DNA of 64,000 nt from Haemonchus contortus (lineage: Eukaryota; Nematoda; Chromadorea; Rhabditida; Trichostrongylidae). Below the pieces are notes generated by a model. It did not search any database. It was given only the letters and a program-made list of their open reading frames with translations, and was not told the origin of the DNA. Shown here piece by piece: positions 1-10,627 of this stretch. How positions within the stretch are numbered: position 1 is the first letter of the stretch; each line of letters starts with the position of its first letter. The stretch covers positions 4,118,005 to 4,182,004 of the forward strand of contig LS997565.1 in assembly GCA_000469685.2 (NCBI GenBank), in the 5' to 3' direction. A program made the translations under genes and the position numbers.

Positions 1-2700
1 AAGGAGGAAAGGGGATGGGGCGCAATCCATTTGCAGAGTTAGTTAACCCAAAGAGTTAACCCAGATATTGGTTAATGCAGCTGCTGATATCAGATAAAAG
101 AAAAGAGGAAAGGAAGGAGAAAGAAAAGATGACTTTTTCCAGGAATCTTCTCTTTGTTTGACTTGCTGGCGACATTTTTCGGCACATTAACATCTGCTGT
201 TCTGCTACGAAGCCCAATGGAAATTGAAAGAGGTATGCTTAATTTCAAGGAGCATTTCAGGCAAGATTTTCTTTTCACCACTTTCATGGGTCTGTTGAAT
301 AAGTTTAAATCACAAAATCGGTTTAAAAGAAGTTGCCAAGTGACTAGTCGAAATCACTAACCGTGAACTAGCGGAACAATTTTTCAAAGTTCATAAAAAT
401 CTATTGTGAAATGGATGGTGGCTTTTCCCCAATACAATCTGTACGCTCCGGGGAGCACACTTCCCCACGTCGAAGAGGCTCTTTATCTCAACTACATGAG
501 AAGATGAGGGAAAGAGTTTCTTTGCCAATGTCTCCATTTGAGATTGTAGGCGTGCTCGAATACCATCATGAATTCGTATGAAAATCACATGCATGGCGTA
601 ATACAGGTAGTGCTTGAGGGAAGCGAGGCGTTTTTTTCTCTTTTTCACTCATTAGCCTCGATTTTTAGCAAAACAGTGTATTCAATTGTTCTTAGTGGTT
701 CATCAGATTTGTTTGAAAAAAGCGATTCTGTCGATCCTACCACGTCGCTTTCATTATTTTCTGCCTTTTTTTATTTTCCCCTCGAAAGCGAAAAGTGCCA
801 CAGATGTGATCGATTATTGGCTAGAATAAAGAAACAACAAATGAGGTGAACTCCAAATGGAACTCGTATTGATTTTCACTCAGCAGATCAATATTGAAGT
901 GTACTCAACGAGAAGTTTTTGTAAGATCGTATCTACAGCCATAAGCTCATTAATCTAATTTTTCTGGAAAAACTTCCCATCACATGAGAAATCGCATTGA
1001 GCCATGACCCCATTAAGACGTCGCATCGTTTTTTTTCCTTCAAACTTTGATAGGATCGTTTCAATGTGTGAAGAGCTCTGCTCTGTTGTCATTGTAAGTC
1101 TTCGAAACCTAGCAGTAACAGGACGGAAGTCGAAGAGAACCGGCGACCGGAATGACATGAAGAAGAAGTTGATGTGGTTCCAGTCAGATCAGGTGGCAAT
1201 CGTTTATGGCTTCTGATTGTTCGTTTCTCGATTGCTTGCTCGGTCGAAAGTCTCCAAGTTTTCAATGATTTTACTCTAACAATTCCCCAATCACATAAGG
1301 GAAAACTCGAAGAGCTCAAGGCTGTGATGATTCCATTCTCCGTGCCACCTTTCTGTCTTTTGTCCTTTCTTTCTGTCTGTGTAGGAAACTGTAAACTTAT
1401 TATTGCATGAAGGAGTTTTATTTTCAAGACTGCTAAGGACACCGCTTTCTAACAGAGTCCAGAAAGAACAAGGACTTGATCAAGTTTGGTTCCAAGCCAA
1501 AATTTCGTCAGTAGCTTATAAACTGTGTGATGACAAAACAAATAAATATTGTATTAGTATTTCCGTTGCTGTATGTGTTCTGTGTGAGTTACAAACTGTT
1601 CTGCTACTGGTTTTTTGTGTTTTTTTGCGTTTTTCTGACTTCCGGCATGATTTTCCGTCGTATTTGCAGAGGCTGAAACAGCTGGTTTAGTTGAAGGCAC
1701 CTGTTGAAGCGCTGATGGGCTATCCCGCACCCGAGAACGTCACTGGGTAGGGATCCCACGCAGTCCAGCTGATTCATTGTTGAGGGATCAATGGAATTCC
1801 CCAAATATATGGGAAAATCTAGTGATCTGAACTAGTTATAGATGAAGACGTTGCGAGAGCTCTTCAATGGGTAGATCCTTTCCCTAATTGTCGAACTCAT
1901 AGTAGCATTATCCAGACATTGAAAAAGTATAAATGTCAAAGTAGTTCACTATCAGCATTTGTTTGAAGTAAGTACGTCATGGACTTGGCTCATTCTGAGA
2001 TTCGTAAACAGATTCCAGTAGTACACACATATTTACCAGTACAGTAGCATACTGTAATTTCTAAGGTGATAGGCTTCTCTTTTCGAATGATCTATTCACA
2101 GACGAATAGGTATACGGGTTCAAATCAGCCGAAACCTTGTTTTTTAGCCCCAGCTTATTTTTACGAATAACGATGAGCTCAAGACAGGCTCAAAGAAAGA
2201 AAGCAGTTAACATGTGGAACAAGGAAAATCCCTATATCGCCCTCCCCTTGGGAGCTAACGTATTACTATCGTCCTCAAATTAGAATGGCTTAATCAGGGA
2301 ACGACTTATGCATGCAATCTGAGGAAAAACGTGGTGAGGGGTACCAGTCAGAACCATTTTTTTCAGTCGGCTATTATAATGGCTACCGGATTGTGATAAT
2401 GGCATCATCAGGATCACATTTGATTAATGACAAACTTTCATTCATACCCCAGAAGTCGGTGAACGGTAACAGAAAACACCCTCTCTTTCTATCCGATCGT
2501 GACGAAGAGCAGATCCAGTGATGATGTGGAGGAAATGAAAAGGATTTTGCTTAGCGGCCATTGCTTTTTCTAGAGATTCAATATTGGAAACCACAATTTG
2601 TGCAATAGGCTGTGCCTGTATTTGAGGACAACTTGGTTATTTGATCTATGTAGGATAAAAACGAAGAATTGCTCACAGCATTTCTCTTACGGTTGCGCTA
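1..2700. other. Intergenic, no recognisable gene
   Basis: I read both strands and found only short unrelated reading frames of up to about 117 codons, with no domain, no convincing exon chain and no terminal repeats. The base composition is AT-rich and typical of the rest of the window. I cannot exclude single exons of a gene lying to the left. Confidence 0.5.
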
Positions 2701-2718
2701 TGAATGTGACTTTCTATC

Positions 2719-4150
2719 TGGCGCTATGACGCGCGATTTTGAGGAACACCTGGACTGAACTGAATTAGGAAGTTTTGGAATGCAGAAAGAGCATATCGAG
2801 TGAGCTTCGACTACAGTTTATGAATGGGTCTTGGAAATGTAGCACTTCTTCAAGTTTCTAGGATGCCTGTAATTATCGTTTACAGCGACGGGGACTTTTT
2901 TTTCACAATGTGATTGCACGCGACGTCGAAAAAAGATAACGCTTTGCAAATGGACATTACTTGGCTATAGTTCCTCTTCAAGGGATCCTTTCAAAAGAGA
3001 GCTGAATTTAAGGAAAAGTGGCCAACTGACTCACTCCTCGCTTCTACACAAGATTTTACCACATTTTGCTGGATGATAGGGGTGGTCAGAAGGACGTGAA
3101 GAAACTGTGGTACAGCCTGAAAAGAAAAATCGTTGTCGTCTCCAAGCATGTGATCTTGTTCGCTAATGTATAAATTATGAATAAAGGGGTTATTAAAAAA
3201 GCTTTTCTCCCTTCTACGATTTGTCTGGTTGAAGTGGATTCATTATTACGGTGTTTCTTTTGAAATATAGGAATGTTTTGGTTGGTATTCTCCCAAGCAT
3301 TGTAAACAAGTAACTTCTTTACTTGATCGTGTGCAGCTTCCAAGCCCAGGCTTGCATTATACTGGACTAGAGCAGTTACTTGATCAGATACTTTCTTAAC
3401 TCCATATCTCGTCAGTCAGTCTACGAAGGTGGAGTGTTCTTTGAATTTAATGACCTTCCTACTCTCTGTACACATTCGAGTAAAGAAAGCGAAATTCACA
3501 AGCAGTTGTAGGGAGAAGGTAAATTCTTCAATTTGTCGATTCCGCACGACCATGCCTGTCCGAGAAACCTTTGCAAAGCGGAAGAACTGAGCGTATTATA
3601 GAATGAGAAGTTCTAACAATTCGTCACCTTCGTGATAATTGTGACTCTTTGCTTTTTTGTCAGTTCTGTCAAGTTCATCAAAGAAACACTCGGTGGGTCT
3701 TCAAAGGGAGACTTCCTAGCATTCTCCATTTCGGAATGAACTCGAAAAGAAGGGTCATTGTCCGCCATGCAGACTGTTGGGTGCTTGGCGGACAATCTCA
3801 ACTTCAGCAAATTGGTCGTTGGTTCCGGTCTATGATACCAAACCTCGATTACGTTACTCTGTAGTGACTTTTCATGGGATTATATCATCGAGGGACCATC
3901 CCAAATATGAGGTCGGGCTTTCGTGAAGAGTTTATGGAGTAATTTCGTCGAGTCGTGTCTGAGGTACACATTGAGCATGACCACCCTTGTCAACTGCATG
4001 TTATCGATATTGGGGGCCCTGAGTGCACTGAGTAGTGCGCTTTTCTAGAACATCCACCCCTAACGATCGACTTTGTTGCAATTGTTTTCAATTAGTTTTT
4101 GACTGATTTTCTCTTGAATTTCTCATTGCTGATACTTGATGTAGACCTGG
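2719..4150 (+). repeat. Long dispersed duplication, copy 1
   Basis: This stretch aligns by eye along almost its whole length with 19533-20840, in the same orientation and with many small differences. Shared landmarks are a GCGCGATTxTGAGGAACACC start, a GCCTGTAATTATCGTT stretch, an AAGTGGCCAACTGAC block, a TATAAATTATGAATAAAGG block and a GAGGGACCAT block near the end. In this copy the ATG that opens a 61-codon frame in copy 2 is followed directly by a stop codon, so copy 1 looks more decayed. It may be a duplicated gene fragment or an unclassified repeat; no terminal repeats were seen. Confidence 0.75.
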
Positions 4151-4967
4151 TTTCCGAATTCATAGGTTCCGGAGTCAGGGAGGAGGGGAGCTTGTGAAAG
4201 ACTGTCTGAGGGAGGTGAATCGGGCCTTCTGTAGTAGTCCCAAGCCCCTTTCGTTGGAGGGTCCCTTTTCATTGGAGGGCCAGCAGTCCATCCCAGGGGT
4301 AACCGCTCTCATTTATGGAATTTAGAGTACACAAAGTGATTCTTCGCGATTCCTATAGGATTCTGCAAGCGAACACTACAACACAACACTTTGATTCAAA
4401 AGGCCCGCGAATATAGAGAATACTTAGTATTTCGCAATACAATTCCCATAGATCGGATAGCCAGTCATATCCTAGACGTCGTCACACGTATCACACTGTC
4501 TTTTGGTTTCACTTACTTTGTTTCTATGTACTTACTAGTTTGTTTAGTAGTGATTTTAGGTCATGGACTTGTTTAAGCTCATTATTATCAGTGTAACCTC
4601 ACATGCTTTTTTTGTATCTCATTCTTTACCTCGGCCATTCTATATCGATCTCACTCCTATGTTCATCTTTATCGATATCATATTCTGGATGACATATATT
4701 TTGTCAGTATCATATAGTTTTTGGTATAGTTGTACTGCCGTGGGCATCATTGGGTTTATTACCCAAGTTTGAGGAGATAAAGAAGCCTTGTACTCGTGGT
4801 CGTGGTTTGGAACTTGGGTAAAGGAATACAGATAACCGCGTGGCAGTAAGAAAAGGGCGAAGTCTGGCTACTCTAGTGCTATTCGAGTTATTCGCATACA
4901 TTCTTACAACTTGAACAACTCAATTTCTATATGTGCGGAGCTATCAGGCTGACTGTAGGCTCTGATC
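4151..4967. other. Intergenic, no recognisable gene
   Basis: Nothing recognisable up to the insertion site of the LTR retrotransposon. Two short hydrophobic plus-strand frames (4391-4576 and 4563-4772) come from T-rich sequence and show no homology signal that I can name. Confidence 0.45.
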
Positions 4968-4972
4968 GATTC

Positions 4973-5231
4973 TGTGGTGTCTAGGCGGAAGGGTGGCGCC
5001 TTTTATGGAAACAGAGAGATTGTTGTCTCTCTAGTAACGAACGAACGAGTAATAACACGATGGTTCAGTGGTATATGTTTATTAACAATCAACCAAAACA
5101 CCCTGATGCGGGTCGTGTGCGAGCCAAGAAAGGAATCCCCTGTTACGGGTAAGACAGAGTAGAGAATCGTCTACTTAAGCCCCGCCCCGAAGGAGCGGTG
5201 GTGACCGCGGGTTCTGGCCTATGCCAGAACA
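4973..5231 (-). repeat. 3' LTR of the BEL/Pao element
   Basis: A 259-bp repeat identical to 9098-9356 by eye. It starts TGTGGTGTCTAGG and ends in a short palindrome, GTTCTGGC-CTAT-GCCAGAAC, followed by A (plus-strand reading). It would supply the RNA 3' end on the minus strand. Confidence 0.95.
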
Positions 5232-5246
5232 CTCCCGCCGGCCACG
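5232..5246 (-). other. Candidate polypurine tract next to the 3' LTR
   Basis: Immediately inside the left LTR the minus strand reads GGCCGGCGGGAG, a short purine-rich run in the position expected for the plus-strand DNA primer of an LTR retrotransposon. It is shorter and less pure than a textbook tract. Confidence 0.5.
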
Positions 5247-5258
5247 ATTAATTAAAAT

Positions 5259-8200
5259 TTACATATACAAGAAAGCAATAGAATTTTGTAGTGTCCGCCG
5301 CTGCCCATAATTGTCGTCGTAGTTGTTTGAAGTCCTATTTCTCGATTGGCGCACAGTAGCTCGTTGTTTGGTCTCCCACACGTCGAACCCTGTATGCCAC
5401 AGTCGTCGTCTTCGGCATGAGCTGGCTTGAGGCAGCGACCACAAAGGCCGAGCCACGCCACCTGCATGCTTTTTGCGAGCGCCGCTATCGCTCACGATTG
5501 CTAATGCTTTAATGAGGTATTTGTCACCCCATAACATTGAACTTCCAAGACGCAGAGCAATGACTAGCTCTACAAGTTCAAGCTTGGGAATGGTTCGCGG
5601 CGCTTTCTTTGGTGACAGCTTGGTTTCTCCAGTCACGAGAAGGGAAGGCGTTTTATCTTGGGAAACTGTATAAGAACATGCCGCTACAGCTTCATTGCTT
5701 GGGCACGAGAAGAGCCAGAGACATACACCTTTCAAAAGCTTATTTTCTCCACTAAGAACTCTGTGGATTGTTATCATAGCGTTATTTGTCACCCATGACG
5801 TACTCCATTTTTTGTGGAGTTCCATGGAAACGCGGTCATCCCGTCTTGAATGCGTGATAAAGATCTCCCTGATCAAAGATTCCAGTCCAATTAATAACGA
5901 ATTAACAACACTGAGCGGGTCGTACTCAGAATCGGTTTGGCTGACTATATCTCTTTTCGTCAGCGTCATCTTCATCTTGAATTTTGTCTTGAGTGTTACC
6001 CGGTCGTTCTTCTTGTCGTAATGAGCCCCAAGAAGTTTCATTTTACTAAATGGAGTTCGGTTGTTCTTCGGTGTTACCATAATAACAATATTCGAGCTGG
6101 AGACATAGTGTCGAATGTTCGTACAGATTTTTGAGAACAAACTCTTCGATTCTCTGTATTTTTGGAGAATCTTACTGTCAGTTTGTGCTTGAAGTAAAAT
6201 ACTGCCTATATACAAGTTTCTGCTTGTTTCTGCTGATGATTCGGTCCCTTCCAAGCATGAAAATGCTAGACGTAAAATAGTTGGGAGACTAGGTGACGCA
6301 ATGATGCTGAACGGTAACCGATTAAAGCGGTACTCTAATATGTTTGACCTCATAATAAGCTTCGTGGTATCTTTTACACACAGTGGGCGGCATAGCTCTT
6401 TGTGGGCGTCTTTAAGCCTAATCTGCGTGGACGCGGCCTCATCCTCAAGTTTTGATATATTGCACTGCAATGGAAATGGTGCTTTGACATAACCTATGCC
6501 GGACGATATTGGTTCTGGGTTACTTTCAAAATGTTGCTGAACTTTATTATCAATGGCGCAACCATCAGAAGAAGCTCTTAGTCCTTCTAGTTTGAATGGT
6601 TTTTCTGACATTCTATCCTCTGAGCCCTCGTGAATGGCCATCAATCCAAAAGAAAATGACTGATGTTCTGCTGGGATGTCTAGCCTGCCTCGGCCATAAA
6701 TTGCTGGACCGAACACGGTTTTTGCGATTCGCAACCCTGAAGGTGTTCTCTGTGGAACTCCGTCTTCTACGACAAGGTCGTGATATCTGTCGAGTCCGAC
6801 TAAAATTTTGGGGACGTGTCGTTCTCCTTGTAAATTGGAATTTGCGACGCAGATCTGGTTATGCTCAAGGAAATTGGCATCTTCTTCTGTCAGTCTTACC
6901 GAAGGAAATCCTTTTGTTACGATTGGTTTTGTTTGTACATTGAAGCATAGCTCTTTCCCGTATGCGGATCTAACTCTCAAAGGTACAGTTGTGCTATCGA
7001 ACCGTTCAACGTGTCCTCCAATGCCCGACATTGTACAGGTTTCTGTGAAGAGTTTCGGAAGTCCAAAGTCGTTTGCTAATTTCTCCTCAATCATGGTTTT
7101 GTGAGCTCCAGTATCAAAGAAGAAGAGTACTTTCTCGAACCTTTTATTTTTGTTATTCCAAAGATTGCCCTCTGCTGTCATAAGAATCAGTTGTTCATTT
7201 TTGCTCGTGTCGATCTTTGAGCGGTCGTAATCCTGCTCAATTTGAATGACCTGTGTGTTGGTCTGTTGGGTTCTCCTATCATCGTTGCAATAACGACTGC
7301 TAGGCCTGCTATCAGACTGCTGTGGTCTGCTGCCATAGTTTTGTTGATTGGCCTCATTTCTTGCCGGCCAGAGACTTGCCGGTGGGGCTCTCACGTTGGT
7401 GCCGAATGGTCTGCTTGCCAGACATATACTATGATGATGTTTCTGGCCGCAACAGGAACAGTTAGGCTTGTTGCACTGATTGCTTGAATGATCACCGTTG
7501 AAACATATCCAACAGAGACGGTTTTCCTTGGCGATAGAGCGCTTCCTTTGAATGTCGGTGACGGTTTTGCACAGTGCGGAGTGGTGATTGTTGCGTCCGC
7601 AGAAGACGCACGTTTGGGTGAACCTTTGGTTTTGTGTTCTAGGTTCATTAGTGTACCTAATTTCTCTGGTTTGTTCACTTTCGGAACCCCAGTGTGTCTC
7701 GACAAAGAGTTTAGAGGATATTTTTCTTTCTAACAGCGTTATGAGATTTCCAATTGTAATATTTTTGTCGTCCTGATATTTTGCTAGGACGTCCTTTATT
7801 ATTGTGTAAGGGAACTTTTTGATTATGGTTTCAGTCCACATAGGTTCGCTAGTGGCTCTGATGTCATAGTCAGTAGAGACCATTTGGTTCACAAGTGCTT
7901 TGATGGAGTCCAAGCAGTCATCACAGCTTTTTGCATTGTGCGCGGCAGCTTTCAAATCGAAGAGTTTCTGTATTATTTTTGACCTGTTGACCGGTCGGTT
8001 GCCGAATTTGTCTTTGAGTGTCTGTACGATCCACTCATAATTCTTTGCTATCGGCTGTATTCCTTTGATGGCTCTTTCGGCCTTCCCTCTCAAGCTGTCT
8101 TTGAGTAGAACAATCTTCTCAATTGTGCTAAGGTCATTGCTTGAGTGAATGAGGGAATCATAAACTGCCCAGTACTCTGGGAATTCTTCTTCGCTACCGT

Positions 8201-8750
8201 AAAATTTCGGAAGGCTGATATTGGGCGGTTTGATTGACCGCATCCTGGAGGTGCTCTCAGAATTCGGCTCCTCCGAGTTTCCTTGAGACCAATTTGTTTG
8301 GTTACTATTATGGGTTGATGAACCTTCACTGTCATTATTGGCGGTAGGTAATTTGAGCTTCCTTTGAGCTTTTGCTAAATTTACTTTAGCCTCAGTCAAC
8401 TGAGCTTCCAGTATGTGAATGAAAGCCTCAGCACTCGCTAAGTGTTGTGGATATTGTGATTCTCTTTCAATTTCTTGAACTTCTATAATGAGTTCTTTTT
8501 GATCAGTCTTTTTTGCATTAGCATAATGATTCTCTATCTTATCGACTCTTTCTTGGATAGTCTCGACAGCGGTCCTTATACGACTAATTGCTGACGATAA
8601 AAGGGTAACGTTTGCCAGAGCTTTCTCGTAAAGTTCCTCCTCGTTCTCCGGATACTCTAGGTTTGCTCCGTAACACTGATATTTTTGTAACAGAGTGGCT
8701 AGGGCTGTGGCGCTAGCAATAATTGGTTTCTTGTAAAAGTAGAGTGCCAT
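5259..8750 (-). CDS. BEL/Pao Gag-protease-truncated pol polyprotein, 1163 aa
   Basis: A single uninterrupted frame from ATG at 8750. Residues 1-170 are a charged, coiled-coil-like Gag N terminus. Residues about 175-350 look like the DUF1759 Gag region (PKFYGSEEEFPEYW onward). Residues 381-443 hold cysteine/histidine knuckles (CVFC, CWIC, CSCC). Residues about 540-660 are a DUF1758-type aspartic protease with active site FFDTGA at 545-549. After that the pol part is abnormal. The palm segment carrying the first catalytic Asp is missing. The position of the YVDD motif reads YIGS (847-850). An RNase H-like stretch follows (PKLELVELVIALRLG, about 1055-1069), and the frame ends in low-complexity sequence with no integrase. 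A functional Gag and protease are plausible; self-sufficient replication is not. The open frame despite deletions suggests selection or very recent descent from an already deleted master copy. Confidence 0.9.
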   Translation of the reverse strand: MALYFYKKPIIASATALATLLQKYQCYGANLEYPENEEELYEKALANVTLLSSAISRIRTAVETIQERVDKIENHYANAKKTDQKELIIEVQEIERESQYPQHLASAEAFIHILEAQLTEAKVNLAKAQRKLKLPTANNDSEGSSTHNSNQTNWSQGNSEEPNSESTSRMRSIKPPNISLPKFYGSEEEFPEYWAVYDSLIHSSNDLSTIEKIVLLKDSLRGKAERAIKGIQPIAKNYEWIVQTLKDKFGNRPVNRSKIIQKLFDLKAAAHNAKSCDDCLDSIKALVNQMVSTDYDIRATSEPMWTETIIKKFPYTIIKDVLAKYQDDKNITIGNLITLLERKISSKLFVETHWGSESEQTREIRYTNEPRTQNQRFTQTCVFCGRNNHHSALCKTVTDIQRKRSIAKENRLCWICFNGDHSSNQCNKPNCSCCGQKHHHSICLASRPFGTNVRAPPASLWPARNEANQQNYGSRPQQSDSRPSSRYCNDDRRTQQTNTQVIQIEQDYDRSKIDTSKNEQLILMTAEGNLWNNKNKRFEKVLFFFDTGAHKTMIEEKLANDFGLPKLFTETCTMSGIGGHVERFDSTTVPLRVRSAYGKELCFNVQTKPIVTKGFPSVRLTEEDANFLEHNQICVANSNLQGERHVPKILVGLDRYHDLVVEDGVPQRTPSGLRIAKTVFGPAIYGRGRLDIPAEHQSFSFGLMAIHEGSEDRMSEKPFKLEGLRASSDGCAIDNKVQQHFESNPEPISSGIGYVKAPFPLQCNISKLEDEAASTQIRLKDAHKELCRPLCVKDTTKLIMRSNILEYRFNRLPFSIIASPSLPTILRLAFSCLEGTESSAETSRNLYIGSILLQAQTDSKILQKYRESKSLFSKICTNIRHYVSSSNIVIMVTPKNNRTPFSKMKLLGAHYDKKNDRVTLKTKFKMKMTLTKRDIVSQTDSEYDPLSVVNSLLIGLESLIREIFITHSRRDDRVSMELHKKWSTSWVTNNAMITIHRVLSGENKLLKGVCLWLFSCPSNEAVAACSYTVSQDKTPSLLVTGETKLSPKKAPRTIPKLELVELVIALRLGSSMLWGDKYLIKALAIVSDSGARKKHAGGVARPLWSLPQASSCRRRRLWHTGFDVWETKQRATVRQSRNRTSNNYDDNYGQRRTLQNSIAFLYM

Positions 8751-8848
8751 ATTGATATCTCCACTAATTTCTTTTACTTACTTCGCTGCTGTTGAGCGGT
8801 TGTTTTATTAGTGATAACGTACTTGCTGTGATTTAGCAAGTAAAAATA

Positions 8849-8935
8849 CGCTGCTTTCGAGCGATTGTCCTTCAACAAGGAAAAGATAAGCTAAATCCGG
8901 TGGAACTAGCAAGTAATTCGCTGCTTTCGAGCGAT
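8849..8935. repeat. Direct repeats in the BEL/Pao leader
   Basis: The motif CGCTGCTTTCGAGCGAT occurs at 8849-8865 and again at 8919-8935, each preceded by AGCAAGTA (8835 and 8908). A weaker third version lies near 8780. They sit between the primer site and the Gag start on the minus strand, where packaging or dimerisation signals are found in other LTR elements; that role is inference. Confidence 0.7.
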
Positions 8936-9080
8936 AAAACGAGATATGTCTGTTAAATTCGACTAGGAATTCAACAAACAACAACGCAATAACGCTGTTC
9001 TTCGCAAAGCTGTTGTTTGCGGTTTTTTGGGCTGACTGAGTCCCAAGGACAGGCGATTTGCTGACCTTATAACGGCTTTA

Positions 9081-9092
9081 GCCGATGCACCA
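9081..9092 (-). other. Primer binding site, tRNA-Gly(GCC) type
   Basis: On the minus strand, 5 nt inside the 5' LTR, the sequence TGGTGCATCGGC is complementary to GCCGATGCACCA. From memory that matches the 3' end of animal tRNA-Gly(GCC), with CCA added. A 12-nt match starting with TGG is what a retroviral-type primer site requires. The tRNA assignment rests on recalled tRNA sequence, not on a search. Confidence 0.75.
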
Positions 9093-9097
9093 AAAAA

Positions 9098-9356
9098 TGT
9101 GGTGTCTAGGCGGAAGGGTGGCGCCTTTTATGGAAACAGAGAGATTGTTGTCTCTCTAGTAACGAACGAACGAGTAATAACACGATGGTTCAGTGGTATA
9201 TGTTTATTAACAATCAACCAAAACACCCTGATGCGGGTCGTGTGCGAGCCAAGAAAGGAATCCCCTGTTACGGGTAAGACAGAGTAGAGAATCGTCTACT
9301 TAAGCCCCGCCCCGAAGGAGCGGTGGTGACCGCGGGTTCTGGCCTATGCCAGAACA
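9098..9356 (-). repeat. 5' LTR of the BEL/Pao element
   Basis: Identical by eye to 4973-5231. On the minus strand this is the upstream LTR, so promoter and transcription start for the 1163-codon frame should lie here. The GATTC target duplication follows directly at 9357. Confidence 0.95.
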
Positions 9357-9390
9357 GATTCCTCCTTTTTGTCTCTGCGACCACCTGCAG

Positions 9391-9590
9391 TATATCACGC
9401 GAAGTTGGAAGTTACTGCCGTCGGAAGGAGAGAATATGCGCTTCAAAGGGCAGTGGACGACAACAATGCTCCAGACATTCGCGTATCATATCGGCTCATA
9501 TATTCGGAGAACCTGATGGCACGTCCGAAGCAGCTCCTTGGTTTCGAAACAGCAGTTTCTGGTATGATTTGCAAGCGATGTTCGAATTAA
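9391..9590 (+). CDS. Candidate terminal exon of an unidentified gene
   Basis: A CCACCTGCAG acceptor-like site ends at 9390 and is followed by a 66-codon frame ending in TAA (588-590 of the 9-kb block). The frame starts VYHAKLEVTAVGRREY and ends MICKRCSN. The composition is protein-like, but I do not recognise the domain. It lies only 34 nt from the right edge of the BEL/Pao insertion, so if real, the element landed in an intron just upstream of it. It could equally be chance. Confidence 0.25.
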
Positions 9591-10024
9591 TTTCGTTGGA
9601 GGTGGCGCTCTTGTCAGCTGCAGTGCTTTCCAGAGGACACGGGTATCGGATTCAAAGAGCTCCTTCGCAGAAAACACCGTAAAACTGCTGCAGTTCGAAC
9701 TGCTCAAGAGAGTGCTGATAAAATATACGGAAGCCGTCTCGTGGAATGTACTTTGTAGAGGCTAGGAATTACAAGGACTTTCTGGCCGATCCTTTCTCTG
9801 AAAACCAGTCTCTGGACGCTTCGACGGAGTATTCATGACAGTTCAGCAATCGGATTTCTCGCATGAACTACACCTTTGCAGAGCAGTTAATATTTTTGCG
9901 ATTTTTGAAATAACTTCAGAAAATTCCTTTTGTACTCTTAGAGTGTCTCGTAATCACTAGCTTAACCGTAGAGCATTGGTTGGTTTCATTTCCGTCTTGT
10001 TAGGTTAATTACTGAAGAAGAATG

Positions 10025-10231
10025 TCAAGAGAACAGTAGATATGGCTGAAGTGCGAAGTTGCGATCAATGCGTTTGAGAGGGGGTGGCATGTATTGATTG
10101 ATCACGTACTCGGTCGGGTTGGTGGGAGACTTGGTGCCTCCCTTCACTTCTGCCCTTTGATTTTGAGCCATGAAGAATCCATACATTGAAATGTTGAAGG
10201 AAGGTAGAGGGGATGAAAGGGTCATGGACAA
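10025..10231 (-). CDS. Candidate small exon or ORF, unknown function
   Basis: A 68-codon minus-strand frame. Its second half (KSPTNPTEYVINQYMPPPL and onward to the stop) uses C-ending codons strongly (ACC, AAC, TAC, ATC, CGC, TTC), unlike the AT-rich surroundings. That hints at real coding sequence. Internal ATGs are at codons 1, 16 and 21. No domain recognised, no neighbouring exon confirmed. It may be a terminal exon or a small protein. Confidence 0.3.
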   Translation of the reverse strand: MSMTLSSPLPSFNISMYGFFMAQNQRAEVKGGTKSPTNPTEYVINQYMPPPLKRIDRNFALQPYLLFS

Positions 10232-10627
10232 ACCTGATTATGCTTGTCGAGGGTTGCTACTCTGATTTGGTTTGAATTGTTTTTAGTTCTCTATAGAGAA
10301 ATGGACCCATCGTCGTTGTATTATAACATTAATAAGGCAACTAAATGGAACTTCTATATGAATAAAATATTAATATTCATATTGGTATTTCAGCGAATCC
10401 AGTCCTTTCGCTGTTCATGACTTCTTTGTATGGGTGATCATGGACATCAGTGACGTTGTTCAAAGATCGCAGCAACAAAAAATAAATCCAAATCTAAAAT
10501 TTTTAGTCTTCGCCATGTAATATAGTATTATACTAGAGTTGTTTCACATTTGAAGGGTTGAAGGTTAACTTGCTATATTTTTTTGATTGAACTCATGATA
10601 AAACTTGACACCTAATTATAATTCACC

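Larger units (their letters stand above)
4973..9356 (-). mobile_element. BEL/Pao LTR retrotransposon, complete ends, defective pol
   Basis: A 4384-bp element bounded by two 259-bp LTRs that look identical base for base. It is flanked by the 5-bp target duplication GATTC (4968-4972 and 9357-9361). LTRs begin TG and end CA. Read on the minus strand the order is 5' LTR (9098-9356), tRNA primer site (9081-9092), leader with short direct repeats, one 1163-codon frame, a short purine-rich stretch and the 3' LTR (4973-5231). A 4-6 bp target duplication and a DUF1759/DUF1758-type Gag-protease order are typical of BEL/Pao. Intact BEL/Pao elements are usually 5-7 kb; this one lacks most of the reverse transcriptase core and any visible integrase. 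Identical LTRs imply very recent insertion, so mobilisation in trans is likely. Confidence 0.95.

Noticed and set aside
4391..4772. Two short hydrophobic plus-strand frames resembling membrane proteins
   Set aside because: They lie in T-rich sequence where hydrophobic codons arise by composition, overlap each other in different frames and show no splice signals or family match.
9081..9092. tRNA gene fragment at the primer site
   Set aside because: Only 12 nt match the tRNA end, and its position next to the LTR explains it as a primer binding site.
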